From: Alitta virens
Lineage: Eukaryota; Annelida; Polychaeta; Phyllodocida; Nereididae
Length of the DNA: 64,000 nucleotides
Assembly: GCA_932294295.1 (NCBI GenBank)
Contig: OW028582.1
Span: 37,092,204-37,156,203 of the forward strand
Direction of reading: 5' to 3'
Shown here in pieces: positions 1 through 12,829 of this stretch. Below the pieces are notes generated by a model. The model was not told where the DNA came from and made no database searches. It worked only from the letters and a program-made list of their open reading frames with translations. Both the position numbers and the translations under genes were made by a program. How positions within the stretch are numbered: the stretch's first letter is position 1; each line of letters opens with the position of its first letter.

Positions 1-207
1 TTATTGAAATAAAAATACCGTGTGGAATTCTCTTGGTGGTAGTCAGCCAAGCCTGTGTGTTCCATAGGCCCTTAGTTCTGTCGCTCTGAATCAGAATTCA
101 AATTTGGTTCTCAATGATGTTTGGGCTTGGAGTTTCACCTGAACTTCATCGCTCTTGGCTGGGGACCTGTAATGTAGAAATATGAAAGTTAGATAATTTG
201 CCAGTAG

Positions 208-231
208 TTATATATATATATATATATATAA
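208..231. repeat. (TA)n
   Basis: Uninterrupted TA run of about 22 bases. Confidence 0.95.
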
Positions 232-1225
232 TTTAATAGAGCATCAAAAAGATACATGTGTCATAAAAAAATAAAATACAAGGATAAAAATAAAAATATA
301 CATATATATATCTAATGATTAAGTAAAATAAAAGAACAATCTACATGAACATAATTTAGTTACATATTAAAAACATCTATATGATAATTATGTACAACTA
401 TAAGCATATGAATAAAACAAGGCACCATCAGGGCAATTAGCAGGAATCAATGCACCATAAAAGATTAATACTGAATACAAATAATATTTACATATGTACA
501 GATTTTATATCCATTATAATAATAATAACAGTAAAAACCATTACATGGGCATACCAATATATGTACAAATCCTTATTTGGAGCAACAATAAATGAAATAA
601 ACAAGCATATCAACAACCAAATAAATATATAGTGATAATATTGTATGGTATATACCACTATATACTAGACCTGCAATATAATGGAAATGTGGAAGTAAAA
701 TTTAAAGACAATTTTCAAGTTGTATACTGTATACACTACATTATGCTATATTCTATCAATTATATACAGCTGTATTATATCCTTATCATATAGTATCATC
801 AACGTATTTGTCGTTCTGCAGCTTTAAACTATGTTCATTTCACCTGACTACAACATGAATATAACTGAATGGAATCACTGATTTCAATATTTTATGCCTT
901 GAATTTCGAAATCTAAAACTAATTTATCCATTCTGTTGGGACAAGCAATGAACAAGCAATGAATCCAGTTGTTTTTCTCCCCCAGTGCATTAGCCAATTT
1001 GATATGTAGTTCAATGAAGCTCTGATTCCGAGATAGGCCTACAATTTCCTGTTTTTCTGTTTGGGTTGAACTCCATAATATTAGGCTTTTAGCTAGTGCT
1101 CCAAGTTTTCCAGGTCATTGACAACAAGAGGCTTCAACAAATTGGCAATTTGACATGAGCAACGGGTGAATTCAACAAGTGAATTGGCATTTCATGTGAA
1201 AAAACAAAGGCAACAGCTTCGTAGG
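232..1225. other. AT-rich interval, nothing recognised
   Basis: No ORF with coding character, no repeat shared with the rest of the window. Confidence 0.6.
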
Positions 1226-1345
1226 CCTCACGTGTGCTTGGCAATGGACATCCGGCGGGTGTTTTACGGACATCCGGCAAGCGTTTCACGAATGTCCGGC
1301 GAGCGATCAATGTACGTGGTCATACATAGGTCTTATACGTGTATT
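1226..1345 (+). repeat. Repeat H: three 22-bp units and terminal motif
   Basis: Units start at 1246, 1268 and 1290 (ggacatccggcgggtgtttt and variants). They are followed by acgtggtcatacataggtct, the complement of a motif that opens copies at 4107 and 24390. Confidence 0.65.
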
Positions 1346-1393
1346 CCATTTGTGCTAACTTTTTAATCTGGGCCATCAAATGGATCTATCTAA

Positions 1394-1408
1394 CTATCTT
1401 TCTTTCTT

Positions 1409-1452
<44 letters not shown>

Positions 1453-1612
1453 GCTATCTATCTATCTATCTATCTATATTGCTATCTATCTATCTATCTA
1501 TCTATCCATCTTTCCATCCATCAATCAATCTATCTATCTATCTATCTATCTATCTTGCTATCTCTCTATCTATCTATCTATCCATCTTTCCATCCATCCA
1601 TCAGTCAATCTG
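1394..1612. repeat. (ATCT)n microsatellite
   Basis: About 220 bases of ATCT with TTTC, AGCT and CCATC interruptions. Produces two spurious ORFs. Confidence 0.97.
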
Positions 1613-2962
1613 TCAATCCAGATAACATTAACACGAATCTTGGAGTTGCAAAAATACGTGCTGCAGAAGCTAAAAAAGACTGTCTTGTGAAAAATGAGAC
1701 CTTCAGGGACATGATCCTCTCCTTTTGATTACAATTTTTCTTGTCTTCTTGCTTCCCTAACTCTGTTGGTCACATGACTCTTAATATCTCTTTGAAACAT
1801 CTTTGCATTTGTGTTTTTATCTTTCTTCAACAAGAATTCTCTCCTTCTTTCACCGTATCTTAAGGGATTTGATCTTGTAATTTCGTTTTGATCTAGAATC
1901 TTCTAATAGAAGGTTAAGTAAGGTTGCCAATGGTTCAAAGTTCTTGTTCATTTCTAGAACGCGCAAAAAACTAACACAAATCTCACTATGAAGACCACCA
2001 GACCATTAAACCCACGGATGTTTGGAGGCAACTGTATTTTTGATAAGATTAGATGAGATGGGATAAGATAAAACGTTAATGGCCACTTATTAATTAAAAA
2101 AACGAATCATTACCGTACTGAAAGTATAGTTCAGTTGAGTTTATTCAATTTATTAGTAGTACAATATATATTATCTGTGACAAATGAGATTGCAGGTTTG
2201 ACGCCGGTGGCGTATTGCACAAACCCATAAAACAAACTGCAGAAATCCGTCAAGATGAGCTATAAGTCATGGGAATGGGATGAAGGTTAGTCAAAATGAT
2301 CAACTGATACGTTTAACTTATTAAAGTTCCACGAAATTGCATTATAATCAATCTCAATTAAGTCATTTTCGGTATATATAGTCTTATATAGTGTTGGTAC
2401 AAGAAAGAAAGTCCATACTATTTTATACAATGTGTTGTACTAATGTAAGGGGATGGCTCCCAGATGACCAACACATTATTTGTTAATTTCTTACACGGGA
2501 GCCAAGACACATAATCAGTACAAATATCAGCTCTCTTCAAATTGATTGATTGTTCACTACAGAATTATGTTTCTTGGTATGATAGGAAAGCTGAATCCTG
2601 TGGAGTTTTTGGCCTAATAGAGCAAATTTTAGATTTAGAGAAATGATGCCTTCAATTTGGCTTCCATGGTAACTAACTCTAATGTTACAAAATCTCATCG
2701 AATTGACATTTTCATTTTGACGCATTCCTCTTGTGTTACTGGTTTCACGTGAGATATTTACATGTTTAGTATTGAAAGATACCCTGGTGATGATCTTAGG
2801 CAAAAGCTGTTACTTTTTCTGGATTGCCCTTTTCCCCAAGTTAACAAGGAAATAACAATATATCGTCTTAATGATGGTGTATATTCTAGATTATTCTAAA
2901 GCTCATGTTAATATCATTGTAAAGATCACCCTTGCATATTCAACTCATGTGCACATATCCAA
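1613..2962. other. Interval with nothing recognised
   Basis: Short ORFs only; no conserved motif or repeat found. Confidence 0.55.
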
Positions 2963-3072
2963 CACAGATAGCATTCAAAATCGGCCCAGCATTGTTTCTA
3001 TGTTGGCCGCTGTCAGTACAACATCGTTTCAACATCGTTTAGATACAAGGCTGGGCCCCAAACTAACTGCAT
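2963..3072. mobile_element. MITE-P copy, decayed right end
   Basis: The left end CAGATAGCATTCAAAATCGG matches the family terminus; the right end (around CTGGGCCCCAAACTAACTG) is degraded. Inside, the 11-bp word caacatcgttt occurs twice in direct tandem at 3019-3029 and 3030-3040. Confidence 0.55.
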
Positions 3073-3480
3073 CAACAAAACCTAGCCAATAGTGGTTCCC
3101 CAACTGAAATTTTACATTGCCATGTATTAGTATTATGACACATACCCTGTCATTAAATATTATGTGAATGTAAATCTGGGTTTTTCTATTATCACTCAAC
3201 AGAGTCTCAACCAATTACATCCTTAGCAGGCCAATCTTGTGTCTTTCTCAACTCCCTGGGGAGTATTCAGCCTTGAGCACGGGGTTGACCGCAAAGGCTT
3301 AAGAGCTCACACTAGTGCCATCACTGTGGGTGCCTAAATACTAACTCATAATGTGACCTCGGTATTTACAAGCATTCAATCGGCCTAAATTAAATATCAG
3401 TTGTGATAAAGTCATTATATATATTTTTTTAATCCCTCAAAACTCTGTTGGTCGACACACCATCCACTGTTGCTTGTAGC

Positions 3481-3560
3481 CATCCAACATACACTGCTGC
3501 TATCCAACATACACTGCTGCTCTCCAACATACACTGCAGCTATCTAACATACACTCCAGC
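3481..3560. repeat. 20-bp tandem repeat, four units
   Basis: tatccaacatacactgctgc-type units at 3481, 3501, 3521 and 3541; a fifth at 3561 is decayed. Confidence 0.85.
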
Positions 3561-4049
3561 CGTCCAAAATAAATCCATGCTGGATAACCATTAAGCATTC
3601 TGGTTGGCTCATAGCAGCTGAGTGGAGAATATAACAATATATTTATTTGCCTTAGGTAGAGATGTGGCCTTGGAGCTCTTCCAGTAAACAACTGTAGTTG
3701 TTAGATAGTTAAGCTTAGTAACCAGAGAGCTGTGTCCTTTTCTCTTTGATAAACATTGGTGCTGCCATATCATGCAAAAGGACAGCTCTGCTTGTCAAAA
3801 GGATTCATATCTTGATCAAAGCATGCAACTACTTCTGTGACCTTTCTCACCTCTGGCCAATGCCCTTTCAAGGGCATGACCTGGCTTATTTGATATAGCA
3901 TATAGCAAAAGTATATACTATCTGTGTATATCTGATAATTAATAACCAAAAATATTTAGTATTCTTTGTCCTTCAATTACTTATTACTGAGAGTTTGGAT
4001 AGATAATATGTTTGAATGGATGCATTTTTCTTGATCTTGATATAAGACA

Positions 4050-4383
4050 CCAAGGACGTGCAAAATCGGCTATACGTGCTCACTCGTAGTCTGTTAATCA
4101 CTGTCACGGATAAGACCTACGTATGACGACGGACGAAATTTATACCTGGTCGCGCTTGACCACTCACGACCACACGTGGAGGGGGCAATAGTTTTTTAAA
4201 CATGTTTAAAACTTTGGCGGACATTCTACAAGCGATTGTTCAATAGTTACGTAACTCAGGAGTCAGTCGGCGAGCTTGGCCATATGTAGCAATTTACGAG
4301 TGCCTCACGGATGTTTGACGAGCGTTTGACAGACGTCCAGCGAATGTTTGACTGACCTCCGGCGAGCGATGTACGACTTGGGC
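4050..4383 (+). repeat. Repeat H: terminal motif and three 22-bp units
   Basis: cacggataagacctacgtat lies at about 4105; 22-bp units start at 4309, 4331 and 4353 and the third ends ggcgagcgatgtac as in the 1.2-kb copy. A SINE-B body starts immediately after. Confidence 0.65.
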
Positions 4384-4640
4384 AGCTACATCCCAGCAGG
4401 ATGTCATTCTAATGAGACCTTAAAATTAGCGGTCCCGTGTACTCTGTGTCTATGCTGAGGCAAGTAAAAGATCCCACCCATGGGGTAAATGTGTAACATG
4501 GGTTGACTCCTCCCCTCTCACCTCATCAATCAACCCTCGATAGTGGCAAGAACTCGCCTTAAGAGGGCTGCACTTTCCTTATCTATATATCTGTCTATCT
4601 ATCTATCCATCTATCTATGTATCTATGTATCTATGTATCT
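4384..4640 (+). mobile_element. SINE-B body with (ATCT)n tail
   Basis: Shares atgagaccttaaaattagcg, gtgtctatgctgaggcaagt, ccatggggtaaatgtgtaac, aatcaaccctcgatagtggc and agagggctgcactttcc with the copy at 52360, followed by a degenerate (ATCT)n tail (about 4580-4640). The tRNA-like head is missing; the copy abuts a 22-bp repeat block on its left. Confidence 0.8.
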
Positions 4641-6784
4641 TTTTTTTTAATGGAATGTCTTGTTTTATATATAGCCTTTCATGATTTTACATATTTTCGA
4701 GCACTGTATCATTGGCTTAGCAGTGTGATGAGAATGACTGTTTGAGATTACCAACTTTTCCAAAGCCACACTCCAACGCACTGCTTGTAAAGGCTTTACC
4801 TGTTGGGACACACTAAAACCACATACAATGTACACTTCTATGTTCAGTGCTTGACATACCAATTGCTGGTCATTTGCCATTAAAGAACATTTACAACCAG
4901 CTGCGTCTAATTAAGAGTGACTGGGGGGTCAATATGTCAGGGAGAGCCCAAAAATGCTGGGATTAATCAGCATCTGAGGCCATTCTAAGGGCAGCCAGAG
5001 CATTCACCTCAGGGCGCTGATAGTTCAGGTTGGGCATTTTGCAACAGGAGTCATTGTAAACTGGATGACACAACGATAAACGTGTGGAATTGTATAATTA
5101 TGCAAAATCACAGATACACAATGTCTTAAAATGGGTTAAGATAAGATAAGATAAGTAAGTCTGTTATCAATGAACAAATAAAATAAGCATTCATGCTTTA
5201 CTCCAACTAAAATGACAATGAGACGATGTGCACGGATGAAAAATGGTTATTTACAATGACAAAAAATTTATGTTATATAAAATATTTCACAGTGTCCTGA
5301 AAAATTGGATACATTCCCCAATACAAGTTTATATAGAAAAAGGTCAAACGCATACTTAACCATCTCATTCTTAACACCACTTCGCCATATTATGACCAGT
5401 AAAATAATCACCATACTGAATAATTCCGCCCTATGTGAGTACATCTAGGTGTATGCAGGAGATTAGCATATCATTTGGGACATATCCTCTATATGAAATG
5501 ATGCTTATGTTAGATATTGAATTTCCAGTACATTATATTCTGAATTTACAATTGATACAATGTGATTAGAATACTTGCGTATCTTTAAATTAAGTTTCCC
5601 TTTTAAACTGCTCCAAAACATTGGAAAACAAGAAATACAACAAACATTATGTTGTCTTTATCATAGATTATTGTACATCAAATGTTTTGACAGAGGCTGT
5701 TTTCTAATAATTATCCATCATATTTTTTATTTTGTTATTTTAATTTTATTTTTTACAAACTGTTTTAATTTAAAATGATTTTATTTGCGATTTGTTTTTA
5801 CTGTATATACTCCTATGTGCGAATAAAATATCTTGAAAAAAAATAGAACAAGTTTATATTTTCAGTTTTGTTTTTTCATTTTTTACTCGTCTTCATGACA
5901 ATTGTTAAGAGTGATATTTTCCTGTTTTATATAAAAATGTGCAGATTAGATGAACTGCAGAGGCAACTTAATATGTTGCATAAAAAAACATGGCGTATAG
6001 TCACCACTGGGATGAATTTTGTAACAGTGACAGTGATAAAGCAAAAGCAATGACTATTCGAGAGCTGACTGATGTAAAACACTCTAAATATTCTTTTGAG
6101 ATTCATTTATTTATTGTATGAGTAAAGACGATACACCATACATATATATGACTTTTATTGACATTTGTTCAAATAAAGCTACACCTACAGAAGTATGATA
6201 TTATGTTTTCTGGCCTGAGTCATGCTCTAAGTAAGATATACATAAAATATAAATCACAGATCAAACTACAAAGCATTAAACAAATACTGATTACAATATC
6301 AACATAAGATTACAATTTACACAATTATATACAAATACTGATAATAATATCGCAATAAGATTAAAATTTACATATTTACGTAAGTTCCACACCAAAAAAA
6401 TGTTCACATGTAAAAATATTTAGTGTCCATGGTTGCATATGAATCATATGTGAATATGGGAGAGATAATTGTCAGAGGAGCCGAGAGGGAATTAAAGTCT
6501 ACACTACTATATATCGGAAGTTACCACTAAATACAATGCAAGAAAGTGTGGCCAGTACCTAGCACATGTTTCTGAAGTGATTGATGACCTTGACCAAGGT
6601 CAGTCTGGATGACAAGCCGCACAGTCAGAGAAGGGGGCACCCATCATGCTACTGACATTTCATGCGGTCCATGCTGTTTATGCTGATATTGTGAACATTC
6701 ACATGCATATGTTGATAATCAACAAATGCCAAGCAGCCTATCATATGCCTCTCTTACCTCGTCATATTAGAAGAGCTGTACATT
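4641..6784. other. Interval with little content
   Basis: T-rich stretch at 5700-5850 ending gcgaataaaatatcttgaaa resembles a retroposon 3' end. Around 5940-6050 the + strand gives LDELQRQLNMLHKKTWRIVT, faintly like an RT C-terminal block; not strong enough to call. Confidence 0.35.
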
Positions 6785-6870
6785 TAGCTGAGGCAGGTGC
6801 AACACCCCACCTGGAGTAATGCATAACATGGTGTGAACTCCAAGGTTAATCAACTCATTACGTTTGCCAA
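6785..6870 (+). mobile_element. Degenerate SINE-B remnant
   Basis: The phrase gctgaggcaggtgcaacacc, cacctggagtaatgcataac, atggtgtgaactcc follows the SINE-B body order with many changes. Weak, but the order of words is right. Confidence 0.4.
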
Positions 6871-6904
6871 AGATGAATGATGAATATTGTAAGCAGGAAA
6901 ACCA

Positions 6905-7072
6905 CAATAGAATACAACACAATACAATGCAATGCAATAAATACAACACAATACAATAACATGCAATAAAATACAATACAATAACATGCAATAAAATACA
7001 ATACAATACAATGCAATACAATGCAATACAACACAATACAATGCAATACAATGAAATAAAATACAATTCAAT
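6905..7072. repeat. Pentanucleotide AATAC/AATGC array
   Basis: About 165 bases of five-base units mixing AATAC, ACAAT and GCAAT, with a roughly 24-bp higher-order echo (acaataacatgcaataaaat). Gives three spurious minus ORFs. Confidence 0.93.
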
Positions 7073-7305
7073 ACAACCGCCATCTGTATTGTATTGGTGT
7101 CGTTTATAAACTTATGTCTTGATTATTGCAATTATTTAAGCATTAACTACAACATCAGGGTTACCCTCAATGATTGGAAGTCCACCATATTGTGACAGTG
7201 CAAGCTACGTCACTATATACATCTTTTAATTTCATAGTTTTTATCTATGTGTAAATACTTGTATTATTTTATTTTGTGTTTTGTAAATATTCGATTTTAA
7301 GTAAT

Positions 7306-7497
7306 ACTTGCTTACTTACTTACTTGCTTACTACTTATTTACTTACTTGCTTGCTTGCTTACTTATTTACTTACTTGCTTGCTTGCTTAATTACTTATTA
7401 CTTACTTGCTTACACACTTACCTACTTGCTTACTTACTTGCTTGCTTACTTACTTATTTACTTACTTACTTACTTACACTTACTTACTTACTTACTT
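7306..7497. repeat. (CTTA)n / (CTTG)n array
   Basis: About 190 bases of CTTA with frequent CTTG units and a few single-base slips. Confidence 0.95.
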
Positions 7498-8235
7498 GAT
7501 GCCATATTACGATTTTGATATTTAACTGCAGTGCAGGGTTTGTGCATAATTCATAACACAAGTGATTTTATGATTATTAGCTAAAAACGGTTATAATGTG
7601 GGATTTCATTTGTGGTTAGGTTAAGTTAGGTTACATTTAGCTTCTGTTTTAGCTTGTTGCGATTTGCAACCAAAAGGGTTTGAATGGTCTCAGCTAATGA
7701 TAAATATAATAATATGTTATGCAAATAATATCAAATGACTTTATAAATATTTACATATAATCATTGACTGAAAAAACATTTTTAATTTACTTAAATATTG
7801 AAATGACATATTATAGAGACGATAAAGGTTACAAAATTTGACAATTACAAACTACAGTTATAATTTAAATCACTGAAACTTAACAAAGTTCATAATTGAC
7901 AGGAGAGTTCTGGTCCTAACTTTTGTCAAGTTGAATGAATAGTCATATTTTCATGTCCTTAGAAAGAGCATTCTGCACTTTTCTTATAACTTTTCTTTCA
8001 GCTAAAACCTATTGCATCAGACAAGCATCTTCGTAGCCGTCTTAAGGGTACATTATTCTGGGCAGCGCTTTTTGTATGTGGTCAAGAGTGTCAGACTGCT
8101 GTTTGGGGGGTCCGGGAATGTCAGCCCTCACATGCATATTCCATGCCTACTACATGTATACTACATGCTTGGAAATTTCCTACGGTGGAATGTCCGCTCT
8201 TTTCAACAAACCAATGAAATTGCGGATGAGACGGG
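7498..8235. other. Interval with nothing recognised
   Basis: AT-rich, no shared repeat, no coding signal. Confidence 0.55.
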
Positions 8236-8348
8236 CTTTGCGTCCTATATTTTTGCACCGGATAGGGCTAATCAGGATAGGGTTCGAATCCAGGACCCAG
8301 TGGTTGGCTGCCCGGAGTGATGCTACTGAGCCAAGTCCAGTGGGTCAA
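8236..8348 (-). mobile_element. SINE-A, internally deleted copy
   Basis: It keeps the tail-side phrase (gcgtcctatatttttgcacc, gggctaatcaggata on the + strand) fused directly to the tRNA-like head (ggacccagtggttggctgcc, gctactgagccaag). Most of the SINE body between them is missing. Confidence 0.6.
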
Positions 8349-8517
8349 CATTGAACCAATGAGACAATAATAATTGGTTTAATCCGCTATGTTCATCAGA
8401 CAATCAGATATGCCTGATCCTAATACGCTAGCAAGAAACCTAAAAATACCTCAGTATAGACTATTTCTTTCTCTTTGTTGTGCTAGATAGCCCATCACTC
8501 TGAATAAATGTCCACCA

Positions 8518-8740
8518 GCTATGTTAGATAAAGTCAATACTCACAGCCCCCCTGGATTTATCACATATATGAAAATTACTTCTTTAATCTCTATAAAGAA
8601 ACTTTTTTTTTTTTTTATTAGGAATCGTTATATTTGTCAACAGTATTAAAACAACCCAGCTTTATAAGTCTTTTTGAAAAAATGTCAAGTAATTCATCCT
8701 AGTTATATCTGCCAGTGTTCCTCTATGACCTGGGTTGTGC
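8518..8740 (+). repeat. Repeat D copy
   Basis: Shares tagataaagtcaatactcac, cagctttataagt and tatctgccagtg with 20464-20650 in the same order. Non-coding. Confidence 0.75.
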
Positions 8741-9320
8741 ATTCAATAAGCTATACAACAGTCTTTGAATACACATCCCCACTCATCATCACTATCATAC
8801 ATATACATAGATGCATTTTGTATGTGCTTTTGTATTTTTAGTAATCCCCCCCCCCCCATACATGTGGTGATTACAGTAAAGTAAAATGAACTGAACTGAA
8901 CAGCACTGACATTATCAGGAACTTCGTGTAACTGTTACCAATGAAATAAGCATGAAATTATAATGATACAAATACCATAGAACTAACCCTCTTTACACGA
9001 ATAACAACATAAGCAATAGTTACAACATGTAAATTATAGAAACCCATAAACATATAATAAATGGCGGAATTGAAAGTGGCGATATATGGAGGATCATCTA
9101 CCATACATTATCATGATTACATTTAACAAAAAAGCCTATAATGATATATATTATTTCACACTCTTTTAACAAACTAGCATTTACCAAAAATAAGACGCTA
9201 TTTCGAATGAAAAATCGACATCATTGCAACTCTATATTATTACAAATAAACATAATACCAGGAATTAGCAAAAGTATAGGAAGTAGGAAAGCTAATCTTA
9301 GATAGATAGATAGATAGATG

Positions 9321-9412
9321 TTCAAGAAGGGTGCCCAGGCCTGGGATTAAACCTGGGTCCTTCAGATGAGCAGGCAATCATCGCACTACTGGACCAGCTA
9401 CAAATACATTGC
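9321..9412 (-). mobile_element. SINE-B-like tRNA head fragment next to GATA repeat
   Basis: On the minus strand it reads GTAGCTGGTCCAGTAGTGCG, then ACCCAGGTTTAATCCCAGGC, then joins a short (ATCT)n (9304-9320 on the + strand as GATA). This looks like a tRNA-like head directly joined to the family tail. Confidence 0.5.
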
Positions 9413-9658
9413 AGTTGACTAGGTTAAAACTTAGAAAATCTGATTATAAAAAAACTTTTAAAGTAAGTTTACTGCAGGGGACGATATTCATAAAATGACA
9501 CAAAAGAACGACAACAAAAAAACATGCCTGTCTTTCATAAACCCCCTCATTCGTCCCAATATATTTTGTTACTTCAATAACAGAGTACCTAATTGAGCGT
9601 CGTAATGGAGAGGTTTTAGTGTTACTTTCAAGCACTGATATGAATTCAGCCTTCTAAG

Positions 9659-9898
9659 AAAAGCACCTGTCACTCATGAGGGTTGATCATTAGCTCCAAG
9701 CTACATATTTACCTCATGGTGGGGTTTTACGTGCCTCAGCATAGACACCTAGTACCACGCACCATCAATTTAACAATTCGTGTGAATGACATCTAGCTGA
9801 AATGTTCCACCTCATGAAGAGTGCCTGGGCTGGAAATCGAACCAGGGACCAGTCCATTATCTGGCCAATACCTTAACCACTAGGACACACAACTTCTT
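9659..9898 (-). mobile_element. SINE-B copy with tRNA-like head
   Basis: The minus strand begins GTGTCCTAGTGGTTAAGGTA (A-box-like) and has GGTTCGATTTCC (B-box-like), then GCACTCTTCATGAGGTGG, GTGTCTATGCTGAGGCACGT and ACCATGAGGTAAATATG. This is the copy that best shows the head joined to the body. Confidence 0.75.
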
Positions 9899-11639
9899 GA
9901 GAAAATATTGTGCTAAACTTAGCTGGATTATGCAAATAAATACTAAAAATAAGCTTTCTAAATGACTATCATATTTGAAGATGAATGATCAGAAATGCCA
10001 TGGTAAATATTGGAATTAATATTTTAAATAAAAAAGTTTTGTTAAATATTCTATTCACCTACATTGGTTGGAAAAAATGAATCTTCACAGCAAAATCAGG
10101 GATTGTTGATTCTATGTCTCATTTGACAGAACATTTGGCAAAATGAAAACTAGGGAGATGCCGGAGTTGTAAAATGGCATGACAGGTTGATCCTGTAATG
10201 ACCCCTAGGTACTAATGGATGCGTATCATGTAAATGGAAATAATAACTAACCTTAAAGTTCATTCTGTCTTTATGAAAAACCAATATTTAAGCCACATGT
10301 GTAATCTGAAATGCATTGTACTTAACAGAAAAAAAACCCCCAAAGGACGCTGAAATGCATTGAAGGTGCATAAAAATATCCACAATTTAGCAACTAGCAT
10401 ATCTTACTATCTTGCTTACAAAACATATAGGCAATTTGTGATTATATAAGGGGACACGTGTCCAAATAACATTTATATATGTTATACATATTATATTATT
10501 AATTCCATGACAAAATGTCAAGCCGTCGTATTGTGGCCCAAGCATTGATCCCACAGCCATGAGATGTACATGTAAGAGAAGCTTAATTATTATCTATTGA
10601 CTTACATTGGCTTAGTTCACCTAGCAATTGGCTGCGTGCTATAAATGTTATCTAAGAGGTCCCTTGTTGGAAGAAAGAAAAAAGAAAGAAAGAAAAAAAG
10701 AAGGAAAAGAAAAAGAGAAAAGAAAAAGAAAGAATGAAAGGAATAATTAAAGAATGAAAGAAAAAAAAAACACAAAGGAAGGAAAAGAGGAAGGGAGGAA
10801 AGAAGGAAGGAATGAGAGAATGAATGAATGAATGAATGAATGAATGAATGAATGAAGGAAGGAATCATATCATATCATATCATGGACATAACCACTGTTT
10901 AAAAACCTTAATGCTCTTGATGACAAGGAATTATAGTTAGCTATTGTTTAAATATTTGTGAATGATTGAAAAAACAAAAGAAACAAATACAATTGTAAAG
11001 ACACCTACCAATTTCACGTCTGCTTAATTCCAAACTGTTCCAGAGGCCTACGATATCGTTGTGTGAGCAGAGTGAGTGAGCAGAGTGAGTGAGCAGATCT
11101 CAACAGGTTGTCCGGAAATGTGAACAACCAGTCAGCTAGCTCAGCTTCCAATGGTGGCGCCACAAGTTTTACGCTGATGACGTCATACGCGTGGCTGGAT
11201 TCCAGCTCCTGAAGGCAAGCTATTGAAGGCTTATCATAAACGATGTTGTTAGTATCACTCACCGATTGTTGACCCGGACATCATTGCAGTCCATCAAATA
11301 TGATATAGTGGAACCTCTCCATTAAGACCACCCTTGGGGAACTTATATTGGTTTTAGTGGTGAGGTGGTCTTAATTTTGAGGTGGTCTTACAGCAGGCTG
11401 CCACTGTGAATAAATCAGGTATTTAAATGGGGGTTACTATAAACTTTTGCAGCCAATTAACTTGGCCAAAACCGCATTGAAGGTTGAGATGAGGTTTATT
11501 GATTCCGGATCCATATAATATATTGAGAGTTACCTTCACTGTTGAAAAGTCTGCTCTAATTGAAATTGTCATTCCATGAAGGTAATATAGCATATTGAGG
11601 GAAGTCTTCAGTCAAAACTGTGTCATTTCACAGACCTAC
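9899..11639. other. Mostly unrecognised interval
   Basis: Besides the purine tract, 11067-11098 has gagcagagtgagt repeated in tandem, and 11320-11400 has the doubled phrase gaggtggtctta. No gene found. Confidence 0.5.
10666..10884. repeat. Polypurine (GAAA)n-(GAAT)n tract and (CATAT)n
   Basis: The + strand is almost pure purine from 10666 to about 10800, passing into (GAAT)n, then catatcatatcatatcat at 10867-10884. Confidence 0.95.
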
Positions 11640-11945
11640 ATATCATGTGTCAGGCCATGGTCACTTCAGTGCTGTCTCAGCTGCACTAGTCAACAGTGTT
11701 AAATCAAACGCACCAGTGGACTGTGGTTCAGAGCTGTGGAAGCACCAGTGGGTATGCAGGCCAAGCACCATGTCAGGAATTTTGGTGATAATCTGCCTAA
11801 TTGTTTACCTGCACTTTTTTTATTTTTGCACATATACAGTCGATCAATAGCTCTTTGAGCTAATTTTGTTATTGTCTTATGTCGACTTTAGATAAAGATT
11901 ATTCTTCTATTCTATTCTAACCAGCTTGGTGATTATTGCAACTAG
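11640..11945 (+). repeat. Repeat F copy split by a LINE-tail insertion
   Basis: gtgttaaatcaaacgcacca, tgtcaggaattttggtgata and gcttggtgattattgcaact recur at 25640-25780. In this copy about 120 bases (11801-11920) with a T-rich end, GATAAAGATT and TTCTATTCTATTC are inserted, with CTAA repeated at both junctions. Confidence 0.72.
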
Positions 11946-12287
11946 ATAATTATTTTTTTAAGTAAACTTTTCAAGACACATTTTATTAATTAATTACATC
12001 AAGGAGGGCGATCTTCGATGAAAGAATTGGTTTTTAAGTACACAACATAGTGCTCATTCCTTCAACCTTGTGTTTGTATTTTGGATTTAGCATAAACGAG
12101 CAACTTTAATTGTTTAATTCCATATCCTTGATGTTTGTCCTCATCAGCTGCATGCATTAAGTCAGGTAAATTGTTTTAAATCATGGTCAATTAATGACAT
12201 TTGTGAAAAAAGTCTTTTCTTTTGGTCAGTTGGAAGTGCAACAAATGCTGGCATGCTGCAGCTATATAGCGCACAGTTCACCATTGG

Positions 12288-12829
12288 TAGTATTCGACTG
12301 GGAGTTTTCCGTGAAGTAAGTTTAGGCCACGCCCACTTGCGCAGTGGCCGTTCCATGCTCTACGTAGATTTCCCAGTCAAATAAAAATTCCGGGAATTAA
12401 CCCCTTAAGTCTGTTTTGTGTTTTGGCCAATGATATGAAAACGAGGCAAAAATGAACGTCACTAGCGTCCTCGCTTCGTGATACATTTTATTAAAACAGC
12501 TCCTTCAATTTTCGTCCGATTTTGAAAATTCCAAGTTCTTATGTACACAAATTTATTTGTAGTTCGCTTATGGTGTGAATTGAAACAATTCCGATTTCAA
12601 TTTTTTGTAAAATGACTCTGAAGACGCGCATCGGCGATGCTGCCATTATAATTACAGTTTTGCCCACATATGATCACGTGACTCTGTTTTACAGACGTTT
12701 ATGCACTTTTTTCTTCGTGAACATTTGTGCTTCACGAAAATTTACGATTATTTTGTAACCTCCAGTCGAATACACTTCGTGCTTTACGAAAAGAAAGTGC
12801 TCCACGAAAAAGCCCAGTCGAATACTACC
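12288..12829. mobile_element. Candidate foldback element, 542 bp
   Basis: gtagtattcgactgg at 12288 and ccagtcgaatactac ending at 12829 are exact complements; similarity continues inward for about 29 bases with five mismatches. A second cagtcgaatac lies just inside the right end. No clear target duplication. Confidence 0.5.

Noticed and set aside
1339..1728. Ser/Tyr/Leu/Ile-rich ORFs
   Set aside because: Translation of an (ATCT)n microsatellite; the same applies to ORFs at 6767-7083, 7276-7518 and 43457-43645.
5868..6053. Possible RT C-terminal block (LDELQRQLNMLHKKTWRIVT)
   Set aside because: Single weak block; neighbouring blocks absent.
11014..11262. 82-codon minus ORF with donor-like GGTGAGT
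   Set aside because: Begins at a GTG and not an ATG, no motif, and includes a tandem gagcagagtgagt duplication.
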